DNA of 64,000 nucleotides from NCBI GenBank assembly GCA_902628335.1, contig CACOMO010000002.1, positions 62,001 through 126,000 on the forward strand, written 5' to 3'. The notes under the pieces were generated by a model. The model was given only the letters and a program-made list of their open reading frames with translations. It had not been told where the DNA came from and searched no databases. Below are positions 19,352 to 29,675 of this stretch, piece by piece. The position numbers and the translations under genes are program-made. Each line of letters opens with the position of its first letter. Positions within the stretch are counted from its first letter, which is position 1. Source of the DNA: an uncultured Gammaproteobacteria bacterium (GTDB lineage Bacteria > Pseudomonadota > Gammaproteobacteria > GCA-002705445 > GCA-002716945).

Positions 19352-19701
19352 CTTACTAATTTGACGAATGCTTTTGGTGACGCATCACCAGATTTAAAAC
19401 CATTTTTGAGAATTCTTAAATATCCACCATTTCTATCCTTGAACCTTGGTCCTAAATCTTCAAAAAGTTTCTTTACAACTTGTTTATTTCTAATTTTTGA
19501 ATACGCTATTCTTCTCCTCATAAGATTGTCTTTCTTAGCTAGAGTTATTAAAGGCTCAGCTGTTCTTCTTAATTCTTTAGCTTTTGCTAGCGATGTCTCT
19601 ATTTGCTCATATTTAAACAATGACAGAGTTAAATTCTTCATTAGTGCCTTTCTATGTGAAGAATTTCTGTTGAGTTGTCTACCATTTTTTTTATGTCTCA
19701 T
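19348..19701 (-). CDS. rplQ: 50S ribosomal protein L17
   Basis: L17 lines the exit-tunnel side of the large subunit. The true start is [17 protein letters not shown] at 19701, matching the family; the track's longer version starts inside rpoA. The ATG overlaps the rpoA TGA stop (ATGA), a classic coupling. The product is 117 residues. It is the last gene of the ribosomal array and converges on uvrA with a 4 bp overlap. Confidence 0.96.
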   Translation of the reverse strand: MRHKKNGRQLNRNSSHRKALMKNLTLSLFKYEQIETSLAKAKELRRTAEPLITLAKKDNLMRRRIAYSKIRNKQVVKKLFEDLGPRFKDRNGGYLRILKNGFKSGDASPKAFVKLVS

Positions 19702-20684
19702 AACCTCTTCTCTATACCTTTTGGTGGCCAATCCTCCAACTTAATGCCCAATGATAAGCTATGTGTAGCTAATACATCTTTAATCTCAGTTAACGATTTT
19801 TTTCCTAAGTTAGGTGTCTTTAATAGCTCATTTTCACTCCTTTGAACAAGGTCACCTATATAATAAATATTCTCCGCTTTAAGGCAATTTGCTGATCTTA
19901 CAGTAAGTTCTAGATCATCTACAGGTCTCAAAAGAACAGGATCAATTTGAGGAACATCTGAGTCGTCTTCGATATCTTCTTGGACTTCTAAATATGTGAA
20001 TACATCTAGTTGATTTCTCAAGATTTGACCAGCCTTCCTTATAGCATCCTCTGGCTCTATTGTTGCATTCGTTTTGAGGTCGATAACAAGTTTATCTAAA
20101 TCTGTTCTCTGCTTAACTCTAGCAGTGTCGACATTATATGTAACTTGTACTACAGGACTAAATGAAGCATCCAGCTGCATCTTTCCAATACCTAAATCCT
20201 CTTGTTCATTAAATTTTCTTTTTTGAGCTTGTTGATAACCTCGCCCTCTTGTAACAGTCATATTAATAACTAATTCCGTCTTATCATTAGTAATATTCGC
20301 AATACAAAAAGTTGGATTTTTTATTTCTAAATCAGCGCTCTCAGTTATGTCTGATGCAAGGACAGGACCTTTACCTTTTTTTCTAAGTGTTATGTTTAGA
20401 CTTTCTTTTTCGTGTAAGACAAGTGCTAGTTTTTTTATATTCAGAAGAATCTCTAATACATCCTCTTGCACACCTTCGATTGTGCTGTATTCGTGAAGAA
20501 TGTTCTCAATTGTTACTTCTGTAACTGCACTACCAGGCAACGATGATAATAGTACTCTTCTTAGAGCATTACCAAGTGTGTGCCCGAAACCTCTTTCAAG
20601 TGGCTCTATACTTATTTTTGCATGAGTAGATGACATTGCCTCAATGTCAACTAATTTTGGTTTAAGAAAGTCATTTTTATTCAT
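19698..20684 (-). CDS. rpoA: RNA polymerase alpha subunit
   Basis: Alpha dimerises to nucleate RNA polymerase assembly and contacts UP elements and activators. The 328-residue product has the N-terminal assembly domain ([20 protein letters not shown] near residue 30) and a C-terminal helix-hairpin-helix domain ([19 protein letters not shown] near 285). It lies 7 bp after rpsD and overlaps rplQ by 4 bp, as in the gammaproteobacterial alpha operon. Confidence 0.98.
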   Translation of the reverse strand: MNKNDFLKPKLVDIEAMSSTHAKISIEPLERGFGHTLGNALRRVLLSSLPGSAVTEVTIENILHEYSTIEGVQEDVLEILLNIKKLALVLHEKESLNITLRKKGKGPVLASDITESADLEIKNPTFCIANITNDKTELVINMTVTRGRGYQQAQKRKFNEQEDLGIGKMQLDASFSPVVQVTYNVDTARVKQRTDLDKLVIDLKTNATIEPEDAIRKAGQILRNQLDVFTYLEVQEDIEDDSDVPQIDPVLLRPVDDLELTVRSANCLKAENIYYIGDLVQRSENELLKTPNLGKKSLTEIKDVLATHSLSLGIKLEDWPPKGIEKRL

Positions 20685-20691
20685 ATATCAC

Positions 20692-21315
20692 CTATTTTGA
20701 GTACAATTCTACAATTAAAGATTCATTAATTTCCGCTGGCAATTCTTTCCTTTCAGGATCCCTGATATAAGTACCAGCCATATTTTTCGAGTCTACTTCT
20801 ATCCAATCACTCATGCCTTTAGTCTCAGCTAAGCTCAAAGCTAATTTTACGCGTACTTGATTTTTTTTTGACTCTCTGAGGGATATTTTATCTTTTGGGC
20901 ATACCTGATAAGAGGGAATGTTAACAACATCACCATTAACTTGTATATTTTTATGATTAACTAATTGCCTTGATTCCGCTCGAGTCGATCCTAATCCGAT
21001 CCTATAAACAACATTATCTAATCTTGCTTCAAGCATATTTAAAAGATTTTCACCAGTCGAACCTTTTTTGCTGGCAGCTTTTTTGTAGTAATTTCTGAAT
21101 TGTTTTTCTAAAATTCCATATATCCTTTTTACTTTTTGCTTTTCTCTTAATTGAACTGAATAATCAGACATTTTCGCTCTTCTAGCATCTGATGGCTGTC
21201 CCGGTTTCTTCTCAATATTACATTTGCTATCGAGAGCTCTTGAACCTGATTTTAAATAAAGATCAGTACCCTCTCTTCTCATTAACTTACATTTAGAGCC
21301 AGTAAATTTTGCCAT
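20692..21315 (-). CDS. rpsD: 30S ribosomal protein S4
   Basis: S4 is a primary 16S-binding protein and, in gammaproteobacteria, the translational repressor of the alpha operon. The start is [19 protein letters not shown] at 21315, one base from the rpsK stop; the track's 219-residue version extends into rpsK. The S4 RNA-binding segment ([16 protein letters not shown], then [15 protein letters not shown]) is near residues 95-130. At 207 residues it is normal length. Confidence 0.97.
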   Translation of the reverse strand: MAKFTGSKCKLMRREGTDLYLKSGSRALDSKCNIEKKPGQPSDARRAKMSDYSVQLREKQKVKRIYGILEKQFRNYYKKAASKKGSTGENLLNMLEARLDNVVYRIGLGSTRAESRQLVNHKNIQVNGDVVNIPSYQVCPKDKISLRESKKNQVRVKLALSLAETKGMSDWIEVDSKNMAGTYIRDPERKELPAEINESLIVELYSK

Positions 21316-21316
21316 A

Positions 21317-21703
21317 TTAGACTCTCCTCTTTTTTGGTGGTCGACATCCATTATGCGGGAGAGGTGTTATATCTGTTATATTTGTTATTTTATACCCAGC
21401 GCTGTTTATCGCTCTAACCGCCGAATCTCTACCTGGGCCGGGGCCTTTGACAAGCACCTCTAAGGTTTTCAAGCCATAATCTGCAGCCTTACTGCAAGCT
21501 TTTTCTGCGGCTACTTGCGCGGCAAAAGGTGTACTTTTTCTGGATCCTCTGAAGCCGGAACCGCCTGAAGTCGCCCAAGAGAGCGTATTGCCCTGCTTGT
21601 CAGTAATCGTAATAATTGTATTATTGAATGAAGCGTAGATATGAGCAACGCCCTCATTAACAATTTTTTTCTCTTTTTTCTTCTTAGTCTTATTTACTGC
21701 CAT
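21317..21703 (-). CDS. rpsK: 30S ribosomal protein S11
   Basis: S11 forms part of the platform of the small subunit near the mRNA exit. The 128-residue product has a Lys-rich start ([13 protein letters not shown]), then [18 protein letters not shown] and the conserved [17 protein letters not shown] near residue 90, ending [10 protein letters not shown]. Its ATG overlaps the rpsM stop by one base. Confidence 0.97.
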   Translation of the reverse strand: MAVNKTKKKKEKKIVNEGVAHIYASFNNTIITITDKQGNTLSWATSGGSGFRGSRKSTPFAAQVAAEKACSKAADYGLKTLEVLVKGPGPGRDSAVRAINSAGYKITNITDITPLPHNGCRPPKKRRV

Positions 21704-22062
21704 TATTTTGCCTTAAGTATTTTTCTCGGGCCCTTACGGGTTCTGCTATTATTCTTGGTTCGTTGCCCTCTTAAGGGTAAACTTTTTCTGTGCCTAATCC
21801 CCCTGTATGAGCCAATATCCATGAGTCGTTTTATATTGACTGAGTTTTCTCTTCGTAGGTCACCTTCTAATTGGTATTTTTCAACAAAGTTTCTCAATAC
21901 TTCTAAATCTCGTTCACTGAGATCTTTTACTTTTTTAGCCCTATCAACACCAGAATCTGAGCAAATTTTGTTAGCTCTGGTCTCCCCGATACCATATATT
22001 GACGTCAAAGCTATCCATATATGCTTATTATTTGGTAAATTTATTCCTGCTATTCTTGCCAT
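21703..22062 (-). CDS. rpsM: 30S ribosomal protein S13
   Basis: S13 sits in the head of the small subunit, contacting P-site tRNA and bridging to L5. The 119-residue product begins [26 protein letters not shown] and carries a basic C-terminal tail ([14 protein letters not shown]) that reaches toward the P-site. It starts 53 bp after rpmJ, the first gap of note on this side of secY. Confidence 0.97.
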   Translation of the reverse strand: MARIAGINLPNNKHIWIALTSIYGIGETRANKICSDSGVDRAKKVKDLSERDLEVLRNFVEKYQLEGDLRRENSVNIKRLMDIGSYRGIRHRKSLPLRGQRTKNNSRTRKGPRKILKAK

Positions 22063-22115
22063 TTATCTACTCTCGGACGTCATTTTATATTTCATTTTCA
22101 TTTAATACAACCTAT

Positions 22116-22232
22116 TTAACCCTGTCTCTGCTTATGTCTTGGATCTTTGCTACATATGATCCTGACTACTCTATTTCGTCTTATAACTCTACAATTACGG
22201 CATAATTTTTTTACAGATGCTCTTACTTTCAT
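22116..22232 (-). CDS. rpmJ: 50S ribosomal protein L36 (missed by the ORF track)
   Basis: Too short for the ORF track but plainly present. The reverse strand from 22232 reads [19 protein letters not shown] and continues to a TAA at 22116, 38 residues in all. The zinc-ribbon pattern CxxC, C and H (CRNC... IICSKDPRH) marks the zinc-binding form of L36. The ATG directly follows the secY stop with no spacer, the usual secY-rpmJ-rpsM order of gammaproteobacteria. Confidence 0.96.
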   Translation of the reverse strand: MKVRASVKKLCRNCRVIRRNRVVRIICSKDPRHKQRQG

Positions 22233-23582
22233 TTATCTAAGACCTCCTCCAATTCCCTTGAGATTGGCTTTTTTCATCATTCCTTCATATTGATGAGATA
22301 GAAGATGTGCTTGAATTTGTGCCATCAGATCCATAACCACTATTACAACTATCAACAGAGAAGTTCCGCCAAAATAGAATGGGACGTTGAAATATAAAAT
22401 TAAAAATTCTGGCAGTAAACATACTGCAGTGATGTAAATTGCACCTACGGTCGTCAACCTCGTGGTAATATCATCAATATATTTTGCTGTCTGATCACCA
22501 GGCCGGATTCCTGGGATGAATGCCCCAGACTTCTTCAAGTTATCAGCCGTCTCATTCGAATTAAACACAAGTGCTGTATAGAAGAAACAGAAGAATATAA
22601 TGGCTAATGCATAGAGCATTATGTACAAGGGTTGTCCAGGTGATAATGATAGTGCAATATTTTGAATTATACTTCCCTCGCTACTTGAGCTACTCCAACT
22701 AGCAATTGTGGCAGGAAAAAGAATTATAGCAGATGCAAATATTGGTGGAATTACACCAGCCATATTTATCTTTAGAGGGAGATGCGAGCTCTGTGCAGCG
22801 TACATTTTTCTCCCTTGCATTTTTCTTGCGTAGTTAATTGGAATTTTCCTCTGACCTCTCTCTATGTATATTACAAATGCCGTAATAATTAATACTAATA
22901 AAAATATCAATATTACTGTGAAACCCTGTAATTCTCCATTTCTTGCTAAATCAATAGTGTTACCAATTGCAGAAGGAAGCCCCGCCACAATACCTGCGAA
23001 AATAATAATTGAAATACCATTACCTATACCCCTTTCTGTAATTTGCTCACCAAGCCAAACCAAAAACATTGTTCCTGTTACTAAAGTAGTGACAGCTATT
23101 AGTAGAAATGTTATGCCAGGATCAAGGACGAGGGTTGTGTTTGCGGTATTTTGATTCTGTAGTGCATTTGCAACACCAGCAGATTGAAGAATTGCCAATA
23201 TTACTGTGAAGTACCTTGTGTAACTGGTGATTTTTTTTCTGCCTCTTTCTCCCTCTTTTCTTAACTGTATCAGAGGTGAATATACATGAGTCATCATCTG
23301 AATAATAATTGAAGCCGATATGTAAGGCATTACGCCTAGGGCAAAAATTGACATACGAGATAGGGCTCCACCTGAAAACATATTGAACATGTCAAGTATA
23401 CTTCCGCGCTGTTGTTCAAATAAAAATTTCATTACAGAGGGATCAATACCAGGTAAAGTAATGAAACTTCCTAATCTGAAAATGATTAAGGCAAATATAA
23501 TAAAAAATACTCTTTGTCTGAGCTCGTTTGACTTGGTTAAACCGCCTATACCTGTTGTAGTGTTGTTGCTTAATCTAGACAT
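22233..23582 (-). CDS. secY: Protein translocase subunit SecY
   Basis: SecY is the ten-helix channel of the Sec translocon in the inner membrane. The 449-residue product begins with a short cytoplasmic segment then [22 protein letters not shown]. It shows about ten hydrophobic helices and ends in a basic tail ([16 protein letters not shown]). It lies between rplO (2 bp gap) and rpmJ (no gap), the normal spc operon position. Its partner SecE is encoded at 47 kb in this window. Confidence 0.97.
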   Translation of the reverse strand: MSRLSNNTTTGIGGLTKSNELRQRVFFIIFALIIFRLGSFITLPGIDPSVMKFLFEQQRGSILDMFNMFSGGALSRMSIFALGVMPYISASIIIQMMTHVYSPLIQLRKEGERGRKKITSYTRYFTVILAILQSAGVANALQNQNTANTTLVLDPGITFLLIAVTTLVTGTMFLVWLGEQITERGIGNGISIIIFAGIVAGLPSAIGNTIDLARNGELQGFTVILIFLLVLIITAFVIYIERGQRKIPINYARKMQGRKMYAAQSSHLPLKINMAGVIPPIFASAIILFPATIASWSSSSSEGSIIQNIALSLSPGQPLYIMLYALAIIFFCFFYTALVFNSNETADNLKKSGAFIPGIRPGDQTAKYIDDITTRLTTVGAIYITAVCLLPEFLILYFNVPFYFGGTSLLIVVIVVMDLMAQIQAHLLSHQYEGMMKKANLKGIGGGLR

Positions 23583-23584
23583 AG

Positions 23585-24004
23585 TTACTTCCCAATATGC
23601 TCCATAACAGATTTAGTGCAAGATATCCCTTTTATTGATTTTTTTTCCTTTATTGTGCAAGGTCCAATTATTTTAACTTTCTGTATATTCTTATTTATTA
23701 ATTTATATTCTTTTAATAGTTCTATGGTAACTTCAGCTTCTTTAACTTTTGATAGTCGATCGTATTTAAGTTCTGTAGAAAATCTATTCACTCGAGCAGT
23801 GAAGCCAACTTTCGGTAATCTTCTCTGTAAAGGCATTTGGCCTCCCTCAAAACCGACTTGAACTTTACCTCCTGACCTAGATTTTTGACCTTTGTGGCCT
23901 CTACCGCAGGTTTTTCCTGTGCCAGACCCAATACCGCGACCTACTCTCTTCTTAGGAGATTTACTATTGTTTTTGGGCTTGAGTTGACTTAATAAATTGC
24001 TCAT
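23585..24004 (-). CDS. rplO: 50S ribosomal protein L15
   Basis: L15 is a late-assembly large-subunit protein. The product (139 residues) has the characteristic Gly/Arg-rich N-terminal extension [21 protein letters not shown] and the motif [17 protein letters not shown]. It starts 1 base after rpmD and is followed 2 bp later by secY. Nothing unusual beyond a length slightly under the E. coli 144. Confidence 0.97.
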   Translation of the reverse strand: MSNLLSQLKPKNNSKSPKKRVGRGIGSGTGKTCGRGHKGQKSRSGGKVQVGFEGGQMPLQRRLPKVGFTARVNRFSTELKYDRLSKVKEAEVTIELLKEYKLINKNIQKVKIIGPCTIKEKKSIKGISCTKSVMEHIGK

Positions 24005-24005
24005 C

Positions 24006-24191
24006 TTACTGTTTTACCTCTATCATATGATCAACAACTCTAATCATCCCTCTTATCTCAGGTGAATCTTTGAGAGTAACGGTGTGATTGATCTTACGCA
24101 AACCTAAGCCTTTAATGCAGGCTATTTGTTTTGATGTACAACCTATCGTACTTTTTTTCTGTCTAATTTTAATAGTTTTCATAGCCATCAT
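24006..24191 (-). CDS. rpmD: 50S ribosomal protein L30
   Basis: L30 is a small beta-alpha-beta protein of the large subunit. The family core [15 protein letters not shown] is followed by [11 protein letters not shown] and a C-terminal [11 protein letters not shown]. Three in-frame ATGs (24191, 24188, 24182) lie at the start; 24191 overlaps the rpsE stop as ATGA and is kept. The product is 58-61 residues, in the normal range. Confidence 0.95.
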   Translation of the reverse strand: MMAMKTIKIRQKKSTIGCTSKQIACIKGLGLRKINHTVTLKDSPEIRGMIRVVDHMIEVKQ

Positions 24192-24679
24192 AACTCGCTA
24201 GTTTTTTTCCCTCGTTTCGCAGCAATATATGCAGGATAAAACATAGATTCTAAACCTTTTACTGTGGCTTTAACTACATTTATAGGATTTGTTGATCCGA
24301 TGCTTTTCGCAAGAACATTATGAACACCTGTCGCTTCGAAGACTGCCCTCATTGCTCCACCTGCAATGACTCCAGTACCCTCACCTGCTGGTTGCATATA
24401 AACTTTTGCAGAACCATGTGAATGCGTAACAGGATGAAAGAGTGTCCCTTTCTTGAGAGCAACGCTGATCATATTCTTTTTTGCTTTCTCCATTGCTTTT
24501 TGTATGGCAATTGGAACCTCTTTTGCTTTTCCATATCCGTAACCAACTCTACCGTTACCATCACCAACAACAGTGAGTGCTGTAAAACCAAATTGTCTAC
24601 CACCTTTGACAACCTTTGCTGTTCGATTAACTGCAACAAGTTTTTCTATGTAGTCAGTCTTTTTTTCCTCGAATACCAT
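24188..24679 (-). CDS. rpsE: 30S ribosomal protein S5
   Basis: S5 helps shape the mRNA entry channel and decoding fidelity. The 163-residue product has the double-stranded-RNA-binding-like domain ([20 protein letters not shown] near residue 15, [11 protein letters not shown] near 48) and the C-terminal domain with [20 protein letters not shown]. It overlaps rplR by one base and rpmD by 4 bp. Confidence 0.97.
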   Translation of the reverse strand: MVFEEKKTDYIEKLVAVNRTAKVVKGGRQFGFTALTVVGDGNGRVGYGYGKAKEVPIAIQKAMEKAKKNMISVALKKGTLFHPVTHSHGSAKVYMQPAGEGTGVIAGGAMRAVFEATGVHNVLAKSIGSTNPINVVKATVKGLESMFYPAYIAAKRGKKTSEL

Positions 24680-25044
24680 TATATATTTACTCCATTTTCT
24701 CTTATTGAATCAGCGAGTGCTTTAATCTTGCCATGATATTTATAACCAGATCTATCAAAAGCAATTTTGTCTATTTTTTCTTTTTTGAGAAACTCTGCTA
24801 CGATTTTTCCAATTATTTTAGACCCTTCAATATTATTGGATTTAACTTTAGCTTTTAAATTCTTCTGATTGGATGATATTGTTTTAATTACTTTATCGCC
24901 ACTTGGTGTGATAACCTGGACATAAATATGATTCAGTGATTTAAAAACACTCAGCCTGTGAGAACCAGATTCATAAATTCTCTGCCTTGACTTTTTTGCT
25001 CTTCTTAATCTTGCGATTTTCTTACTACTATTTTTACCTATCAT
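24679..25044 (-). CDS. rplR: 50S ribosomal protein L18
   Basis: L18 binds 5S rRNA together with L5 and delivers it to the large subunit. The 121-residue product shows the basic opening [16 protein letters not shown], then [17 protein letters not shown], and ends with [25 protein letters not shown]. It overlaps rplF by 4 bp (ATGA) and rpsE by one base. Confidence 0.97.
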   Translation of the reverse strand: MIGKNSSKKIARLRRAKKSRQRIYESGSHRLSVFKSLNHIYVQVITPSGDKVIKTISSNQKNLKAKVKSNNIEGSKIIGKIVAEFLKKEKIDKIAFDRSGYKYHGKIKALADSIRENGVNI

Positions 25045-25568
25045 TTTTTCTTCGCCTCTTTTTTAACCACATTCTCGTCATCATACCTGATACCTTTACC
25101 TTTATATGGCTCTGGCGGTCTGACTGCCCTAATTTCTGAAGCTACTTGGCCAACTTTCTGTTTATCAATACCACTCACTATAATCTCGGTTTGCGATGGT
25201 GTCTCAATCTTAAGACCATCTGGTATTGGATATTTAACTGGATGTGAGTATCCAACCGTCAATTCAAGTATATTGCCTTGAGATTTTGCTCGGTAACCTA
25301 CACCAATAAGTTTTAGTGATTTTTTCCATCCGACACTTACACCATGAACCATATTTGATATAAGCGCTCTAGTAGTACCCGACAAGGCCTTGAGTTCGTC
25401 TTCTTTTGTTTCAACCATAATCGAATTTTCATTTTGTTCGATAGAAATTCCGGCATTTTTAATGAATTCCAGCTTACCAAGCGGACCCTCTACAAGAACT
25501 TGATTAGTCTCAATCACTAGTTTGATTTTTTCAGAGATTTGTATTGGTTTTTTTGCTACTTTAGACAT
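25041..25568 (-). CDS. rplF: 50S ribosomal protein L6
   Basis: L6 lies near the GTPase centre of the large subunit. The 175-residue product shows two related domains, with LIGVGYRAKSQGNILELTVGYSHP near residue 90 and the C-terminal signature VASEIRAVRPPEPYKGKGIRY near 145. It starts 4 bp after rpsH and its stop overlaps the rplR start. Confidence 0.97.
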   Translation of the reverse strand: MSKVAKKPIQISEKIKLVIETNQVLVEGPLGKLEFIKNAGISIEQNENSIMVETKEDELKALSGTTRALISNMVHGVSVGWKKSLKLIGVGYRAKSQGNILELTVGYSHPVKYPIPDGLKIETPSQTEIIVSGIDKQKVGQVASEIRAVRPPEPYKGKGIRYDDENVVKKEAKKK

Positions 25569-25572
25569 AATT

Positions 25573-25965
25573 TTATGAGACTGAACAGATTATCTCTCCT
25601 CCACAATTATTCTCTTTTGCTTGCTTGTCTGTCATTACTCCTTTGGATGTAGAGACTATACAAATACCTAATCCATTGTTAACACTTGGAATATCTTTTG
25701 CAGACTTAAATACTCTTAGCCCTGGTCTGCTCTCTCTCTTAATATATTCAATAACAGGCCTACCTTCATAATATTTCAGGGTTACTTCAATAAATTTTTT
25801 AGAGTCACCCACAGTATCCAGTCCTGAAATATATCCTTCATTTAGAAGTACCTCACAAATTGAAAACTTTATTTTTGAAAAGGGAATAAGAGCTTTTTCT
25901 TTATAAGCTCTCTGTGCGTTTCTTATTCTAGTGAGTAGATCAGAGATTGTATCATTCATGCTCAT
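25573..25965 (-). CDS. rpsH: 30S ribosomal protein S8
   Basis: S8 binds the central domain of 16S rRNA and in E. coli represses the spc operon by binding the rplE region of its own mRNA. The 130-residue product begins [18 protein letters not shown], matching the E. coli MSM start, and ends with [23 protein letters not shown], the typical C-terminal RNA-binding region with one Ser/Thr-rich turn. It lies 6 bp after rpsN. Confidence 0.97.
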   Translation of the reverse strand: MSMNDTISDLLTRIRNAQRAYKEKALIPFSKIKFSICEVLLNEGYISGLDTVGDSKKFIEVTLKYYEGRPVIEYIKRESRPGLRVFKSAKDIPSVNNGLGICIVSTSKGVMTDKQAKENNCGGEIICSVS

Positions 25966-25971
25966 ATTTAT

Positions 25972-26277
25972 TTACCAACTTGCCTTTGTTAAACCAGGGA
26001 TATCCCCTCTCATAGCTGCTTTTCGTAATTTGGATCTTCCTAAAGAAAATTTTCGATATACTCCACGTGGTCTACCTGTGAGAGAGCATCTTTTTCTCCT
26101 TCTAATGGGAAGAGAGTTAAGAGGGAGCTTCTGTAACTTTTTACGTAATTCGTTTGCTTCCTCAAAAGATAAATCATCTCTTCTTAATTTAGTCTTAATA
26201 GATAATCTCTTAGTCAAATATTTTTCTGTAAGATTTTCCCGTTTTTTCTCTCGCTGTATTATCGATGATCTTGCCAT
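25972..26277 (-). CDS. rpsN: 30S ribosomal protein S14 (zinc-free form)
   Basis: S14 sits in the head of the small subunit. At 101 residues this is the long form without CxxC zinc motifs; the C-terminal signature RCSLTGRPRGVYRKFSLGRSKLR is clear. It begins 1 base after rplE. The zinc-free S14 alongside a zinc-binding L36 is a common combination and does not by itself indicate zinc limitation. Confidence 0.97.
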   Translation of the reverse strand: MARSSIIQREKKRENLTEKYLTKRLSIKTKLRRDDLSFEEANELRKKLQKLPLNSLPIRRRKRCSLTGRPRGVYRKFSLGRSKLRKAAMRGDIPGLTKASW

Positions 26278-26278
26278 A

Positions 26279-26815
26279 TCACTTAAATGGAAAATTAAAT
26301 TCTTTCAATAATTCCATTGCCTCCTCATTATTTTTAGCACTAGTAGTTATACAAATATCTAAGCCTTTAATTTTATCTATCCTATCAAAATCAATTTCAG
26401 GGAAAATAATATGTTCTTTTACACCAAGGGTATAATTCCCCCTACCATCAAAAGAGCTTGTATTAAGTCCTCTAAAATCTCTAGTTCTAGGCAGAGATAT
26501 TTTAATTAGTTTTTCGAAAAAGTCATACATTTTCTCTTTCCTGAGTGTTACTTTACATCCAATAGGCATACCTTCACGAAGCTTAAAGTTAGCAATTGAC
26601 TTTTTCGCATAAGTCAAAACAGCTTTTTGACCTGATATTTGTGTTAATTCTTGTTGAGCTGACTCTAAAACTTTTTTGTCACCAGTGGACGAGCCTAGAC
26701 CCATATTTAAGGTGATTTTGATTAATCTAGGGACTTCCATAGCACTAGATAGTTTGAGGCGCTCCTTCAAAGAAGGAACAATATTATCTCTGTAGAATTC
26801 ATGATAAGTGTTCAT
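26279..26815 (-). CDS. rplE: 50S ribosomal protein L5
   Basis: L5 binds 5S rRNA and forms a bridge to S13 in the head. The 178-residue product shows KITLNMGLG near residue 33, [22 protein letters not shown] near 78 and [17 protein letters not shown] near 138. Its ATG overlaps the rplX stop by one base; rpsN follows after 1 base. Confidence 0.98.
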   Translation of the reverse strand: MNTYHEFYRDNIVPSLKERLKLSSAMEVPRLIKITLNMGLGSSTGDKKVLESAQQELTQISGQKAVLTYAKKSIANFKLREGMPIGCKVTLRKEKMYDFFEKLIKISLPRTRDFRGLNTSSFDGRGNYTLGVKEHIIFPEIDFDRIDKIKGLDICITTSAKNNEEAMELLKEFNFPFK

Positions 26816-27132
26816 CAGATGTCAATCACCTCTTTGTTGGATTTATAAATCCTAACCTTCTTGCCATTCTCTAATGTTTTACAACCGACCTTGTCTGCCT
26901 TTTTTGTTATAGGATTAAATATCATCACATTTGATATATTCAAAGGCATTTCTCTTTCTATAATACCACCTGTCTCTTCCTTATTAGGATTAGGTTTAGT
27001 ATGCTTTTTGACAAGATTGACGTTAGTTACTATCAATTTATGATTATCAATCACTTTTAGGACCTCACCTTTCTTACCCTTATCTTTTCCAGCTATCACT
27101 ATTACAGAATCACCTTTTCTTAATTTTCTCAT
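26815..27132 (-). CDS. rplX: 50S ribosomal protein L24
   Basis: L24 is an assembly-initiator protein with a KOW RNA-binding motif, visible as [19 protein letters not shown] near the N-terminus. The track's start at 27144 is a TTG that lies in the ribosome-binding site; the ATG at 27132 ([10 protein letters not shown]) has GAGGAG a few bases upstream and is the better start. The result is 105 residues, the normal size. Confidence 0.96.
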   Translation of the reverse strand: MRKLRKGDSVIVIAGKDKGKKGEVLKVIDNHKLIVTNVNLVKKHTKPNPNKEETGGIIEREMPLNISNVMIFNPITKKADKVGCKTLENGKKVRIYKSNKEVIDI

Positions 27133-27140
27133 AACGCTCC

Positions 27141-27509
27141 TCAAAGTACCTCTGGTGCCAATGATACTATTTTCATAAATGTAAGGGCTCTTAACTCCCT
27201 CGTCACTGGTCCGAAAATTCTTGTGCCCAGTGGTTCTAATTTATTATCCAGCAAGACAACTGCATTACTATCAAACCTGATTGCTGAACCATCAGGTCGT
27301 CTAATACCTTTTTTTGTTCTTACAATAACTGCATTATACACTTCTCCTTTTTTTACCTTACCTTTTGGTATAGCATCTTTAACAGTTACTTTAATTACGT
27401 CTCCTATGGTAGCAAATTGTCTATGTGACCCTCCTAACACTTTAATACACATCAATTTCCTAGCGCCACTGTTATCTGCCGATTGTAGAGTCGTTTGCAT
27501 TTGGATCAT
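27141..27509 (-). CDS. rplN: 50S ribosomal protein L14
   Basis: L14 sits at the subunit interface and is one of the most conserved large-subunit proteins. The correct start is [19 protein letters not shown] at 27509; the track's extra nine residues read back through rpsQ. The 122-residue product also has the conserved GPVTRELR motif near residue 105. Its start overlaps the rpsQ stop by 4 bp. Confidence 0.97.
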   Translation of the reverse strand: MIQMQTTLQSADNSGARKLMCIKVLGGSHRQFATIGDVIKVTVKDAIPKGKVKKGEVYNAVIVRTKKGIRRPDGSAIRFDSNAVVLLDNKLEPLGTRIFGPVTRELRALTFMKIVSLAPEVL

Positions 27510-27754
27510 TTGTTTTCCTCGGTGACTAGTATCCATGACTTAGTTTTAGATATTGGTTTTGATTGTTTAATCATTACTGTTTGGCCTATTTCGCAAGTAT
27601 TATACTCATCGTGGATATGGAATTTACTCGAGCGTTTAATGATTTTTCCATTCACAGGATGTTTCACCTGTCTCTCGACTAAAACAGTTGCTGATTTATC
27701 CATTTTGTTACTCACTACTCTCGCAAATAATGTTTTAGCTTTTTTATCAATCAT
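27506..27754 (-). CDS. rpsQ: 30S ribosomal protein S17
   Basis: S17 is a small OB-fold primary binder of 16S rRNA. The 82-residue product shows GRVVS-type opening ([19 protein letters not shown]), the motif [20 protein letters not shown] and the basic [12 protein letters not shown] tail. It overlaps rpmC by 4 bp upstream and rplN by 4 bp downstream. Confidence 0.97.
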   Translation of the reverse strand: MIDKKAKTLFARVVSNKMDKSATVLVERQVKHPVNGKIIKRSSKFHIHDEYNTCEIGQTVMIKQSKPISKTKSWILVTEENK

Positions 27755-27945
27755 TTTTCTTTATTACCATTGTTTAATACTGTCTTGATTCTTGCTATGT
27801 TTATTTTATTTTCACGAAACAAATGAGGTTTAGGGTTTAATCCCGATCCCCTCTTCATCTTCAACTCAAACCTCTCTTTTAATAGTTTTTCAAGCTCGGT
27901 TTTGAGCTCCTCATTTGTTTTTTTTACATAATCCTGATATTTCAT
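27751..27945 (-). CDS. rpmC: 50S ribosomal protein L29
   Basis: L29 is a small two-helix protein near the peptide exit tunnel. The 64-residue product has the typical [22 protein letters not shown] helix, then [18 protein letters not shown]. Its ATG overlaps the rplP stop by one base and its stop overlaps rpsQ by 4 bp, normal S10-operon packing. Confidence 0.96.
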   Translation of the reverse strand: MKYQDYVKKTNEELKTELEKLLKERFELKMKRGSGLNPKPHLFRENKINIARIKTVLNNGNKEK

Positions 27946-28358
27946 TACATTATCGCCCTATTTACAAATGAAGTTAGTATAGGTAACTTAGCAGCTGCAA
28001 GTCTGAATGCCTCTCTTGCAACCTCTTCAGAGACTCCTTCCATTTCATATAAAACTTTACCTGGCTGAATTTTTGCCACCCAATATTCAACATTACCTTT
28101 TCCTTTACCCATTCTTACCTCAACTGGTTTTTTTGTGATAGGAACATCAGGGAAAATTCTAATCCAAACTTTCCCACCACGTTTGATGTGTCTAGTCATT
28201 GCACGTCTTGCTGCCTCAATTTGTCTTGCAGTGACGCGTCCACGTGTTAGGGCTTTGAGTCCATACTCACCAAAACTAACTTTTGCTCCTGAGGTAGCAA
28301 ATCCCCGTAGCTTACCTTTTTGCTGTTTTCTATATTTTGTTTTTTTTGGTTGTAACAT
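27945..28358 (-). CDS. rplP: 50S ribosomal protein L16
   Basis: L16 organises the A-site tRNA region of the large subunit. The 137-residue product begins [19 protein letters not shown], includes [24 protein letters not shown] near residue 50, and the conserved [13 protein letters not shown] near 83. It lies 16 bp after rpsC, one of the wider gaps in the S10 operon here. Confidence 0.97.
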   Translation of the reverse strand: MLQPKKTKYRKQQKGKLRGFATSGAKVSFGEYGLKALTRGRVTARQIEAARRAMTRHIKRGGKVWIRIFPDVPITKKPVEVRMGKGKGNVEYWVAKIQPGKVLYEMEGVSEEVAREAFRLAAAKLPILTSFVNRAIM

Positions 28359-28374
28359 TTCTTATATTCCAGTT

Positions 28375-29052
28375 TTATTCTTTTGATTTTTTTACAGTTG
28401 TCTTCTCATCTTCGCTATCTCTCTCATCCTCGTGATAAATCCAAACTTTGATACCGATAATTCCATAAGTAGTCAAGGCCTCTGAGAAACCAAAATCAAT
28501 GTTTGCTCTCAGAGTGTGCAAGGGAACTCTGCCCTCTCTATACCATTCGCTTCTCGCAATTTCTGCTCCATTAAGTCTTCCAGCGACATTTACTTTTATG
28601 CCTAATGCTCCAAGTCTCATGGTGTTTGTTACAGCACGTTTCATTGCTCTTCTGTACATTATTCTTCGTTCTAATTGTTGAGCAATACCTTCAGAGACAA
28701 GTTGTGCGTCAAGCTCTGGTTTTTTAATTTCATTTACATTGAGTTTCACCGTATTCTTAGGAATTCCTATCATTTGAGAAATTTTTTCTCTGTATTTCTC
28801 GATATCTTCGCCTTTTTTTCCAATAACAATACCTGGTCTAGATGAGAAGACAGTAATGACACACTCTTTTGTTGGTCGCTCAATTAAAATTTTACTAACT
28901 TGAGCTTGTTTGAGTTTATCTCTTAAATAATCTCTAATTTTAATATCCTCTAATAAAAATTTTGAATACTCTTTTGTTGAGGCATACCATTTTGAGTTCC
29001 AATCTGTGGAAATTCCTAATCTAATACCGGTTGGGTGAACTTTTTGTCCCAT
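28375..29052 (-). CDS. rpsC: 30S ribosomal protein S3
   Basis: S3 lies at the mRNA entry channel and takes part in the ribosome's helicase activity. The 225-residue product begins [13 protein letters not shown]. It has a KH domain ([18 protein letters not shown] near residue 73) and the C-terminal domain with [25 protein letters not shown] short acidic/Lys tail ([17 protein letters not shown]) ends it. It starts 2 bp after rplV. Confidence 0.98.
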   Translation of the reverse strand: MGQKVHPTGIRLGISTDWNSKWYASTKEYSKFLLEDIKIRDYLRDKLKQAQVSKILIERPTKECVITVFSSRPGIVIGKKGEDIEKYREKISQMIGIPKNTVKLNVNEIKKPELDAQLVSEGIAQQLERRIMYRRAMKRAVTNTMRLGALGIKVNVAGRLNGAEIARSEWYREGRVPLHTLRANIDFGFSEALTTYGIIGIKVWIYHEDERDSEDEKTTVKKSKE

Positions 29053-29054
29053 TA

Positions 29055-29396
29055 CTAACTCTCCTTCCCATCTGAAACTATAACTGTTATATGACTACTT
29101 CTCTTAAGGATCTGATTTACTCTTCCTCTAGCTCTTGGAATGTGTCTTTTTGCCATTGGTCCCTCGTCGACTAAAACATTTTTAACAATCAACTCATCTA
29201 TATCTAACGAATTGTTGTTCTCGGCATTTGCTACTGCGGACTCTAATACTTTCATTATCATTTTAGATGCTTTTTTATTATTAAACTCCAAAAATTGCAA
29301 AGCTTGATCTACCTTAAGACCTCTCACTGAGTTGGCAACCAGTCTACATTTTTGTGCAGATATGCGTTGATATTTTAAGATTGCTCTTGTGTCCAT
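29055..29396 (-). CDS. rplV: 50S ribosomal protein L22
   Basis: L22 contributes the beta-hairpin that narrows the nascent-peptide tunnel. The 113-residue product shows [22 protein letters not shown] near residue 13 and the tunnel-hairpin region [21 protein letters not shown] near 80. It begins directly after the rpsS stop with no spacer. Confidence 0.97.
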   Translation of the reverse strand: MDTRAILKYQRISAQKCRLVANSVRGLKVDQALQFLEFNNKKASKMIMKVLESAVANAENNNSLDIDELIVKNVLVDEGPMAKRHIPRARGRVNQILKRSSHITVIVSDGKES

Positions 29397-29675
29397 TTAT
29401 TTCGCCTTTGCTTTCCTGTCACCTGAATGACCTTTGAATACTCTAGTAGGAGAGAATTCTCCTAGTTTATGACCTACCATATTTTCACTCACGTATACTG
29501 GTATATGTTGTTTACCATTATGTACTGAAATAGTTAAACCGACCATATCTGGAGAAATCACAGATCTACGTGACCAAGTCTTTATTGGTCGCTTATCATT
29601 AGACTCTATTGCTTTCTCAACTTTGCTTTGAAGATGATAATCAATAAATGGTCCTTTTTTAAGTGATCTAGTCAT
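29397..29675 (-). CDS. rpsS: 30S ribosomal protein S19
   Basis: S19 sits in the head of the small subunit with S13. The 92-residue product begins [19 protein letters not shown] and contains [23 protein letters not shown] and [14 protein letters not shown], all conserved. It begins directly after the rplB stop and runs straight into rplV. Confidence 0.98.
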   Translation of the reverse strand: MTRSLKKGPFIDYHLQSKVEKAIESNDKRPIKTWSRRSVISPDMVGLTISVHNGKQHIPVYVSENMVGHKLGEFSPTRVFKGHSGDRKAKAK

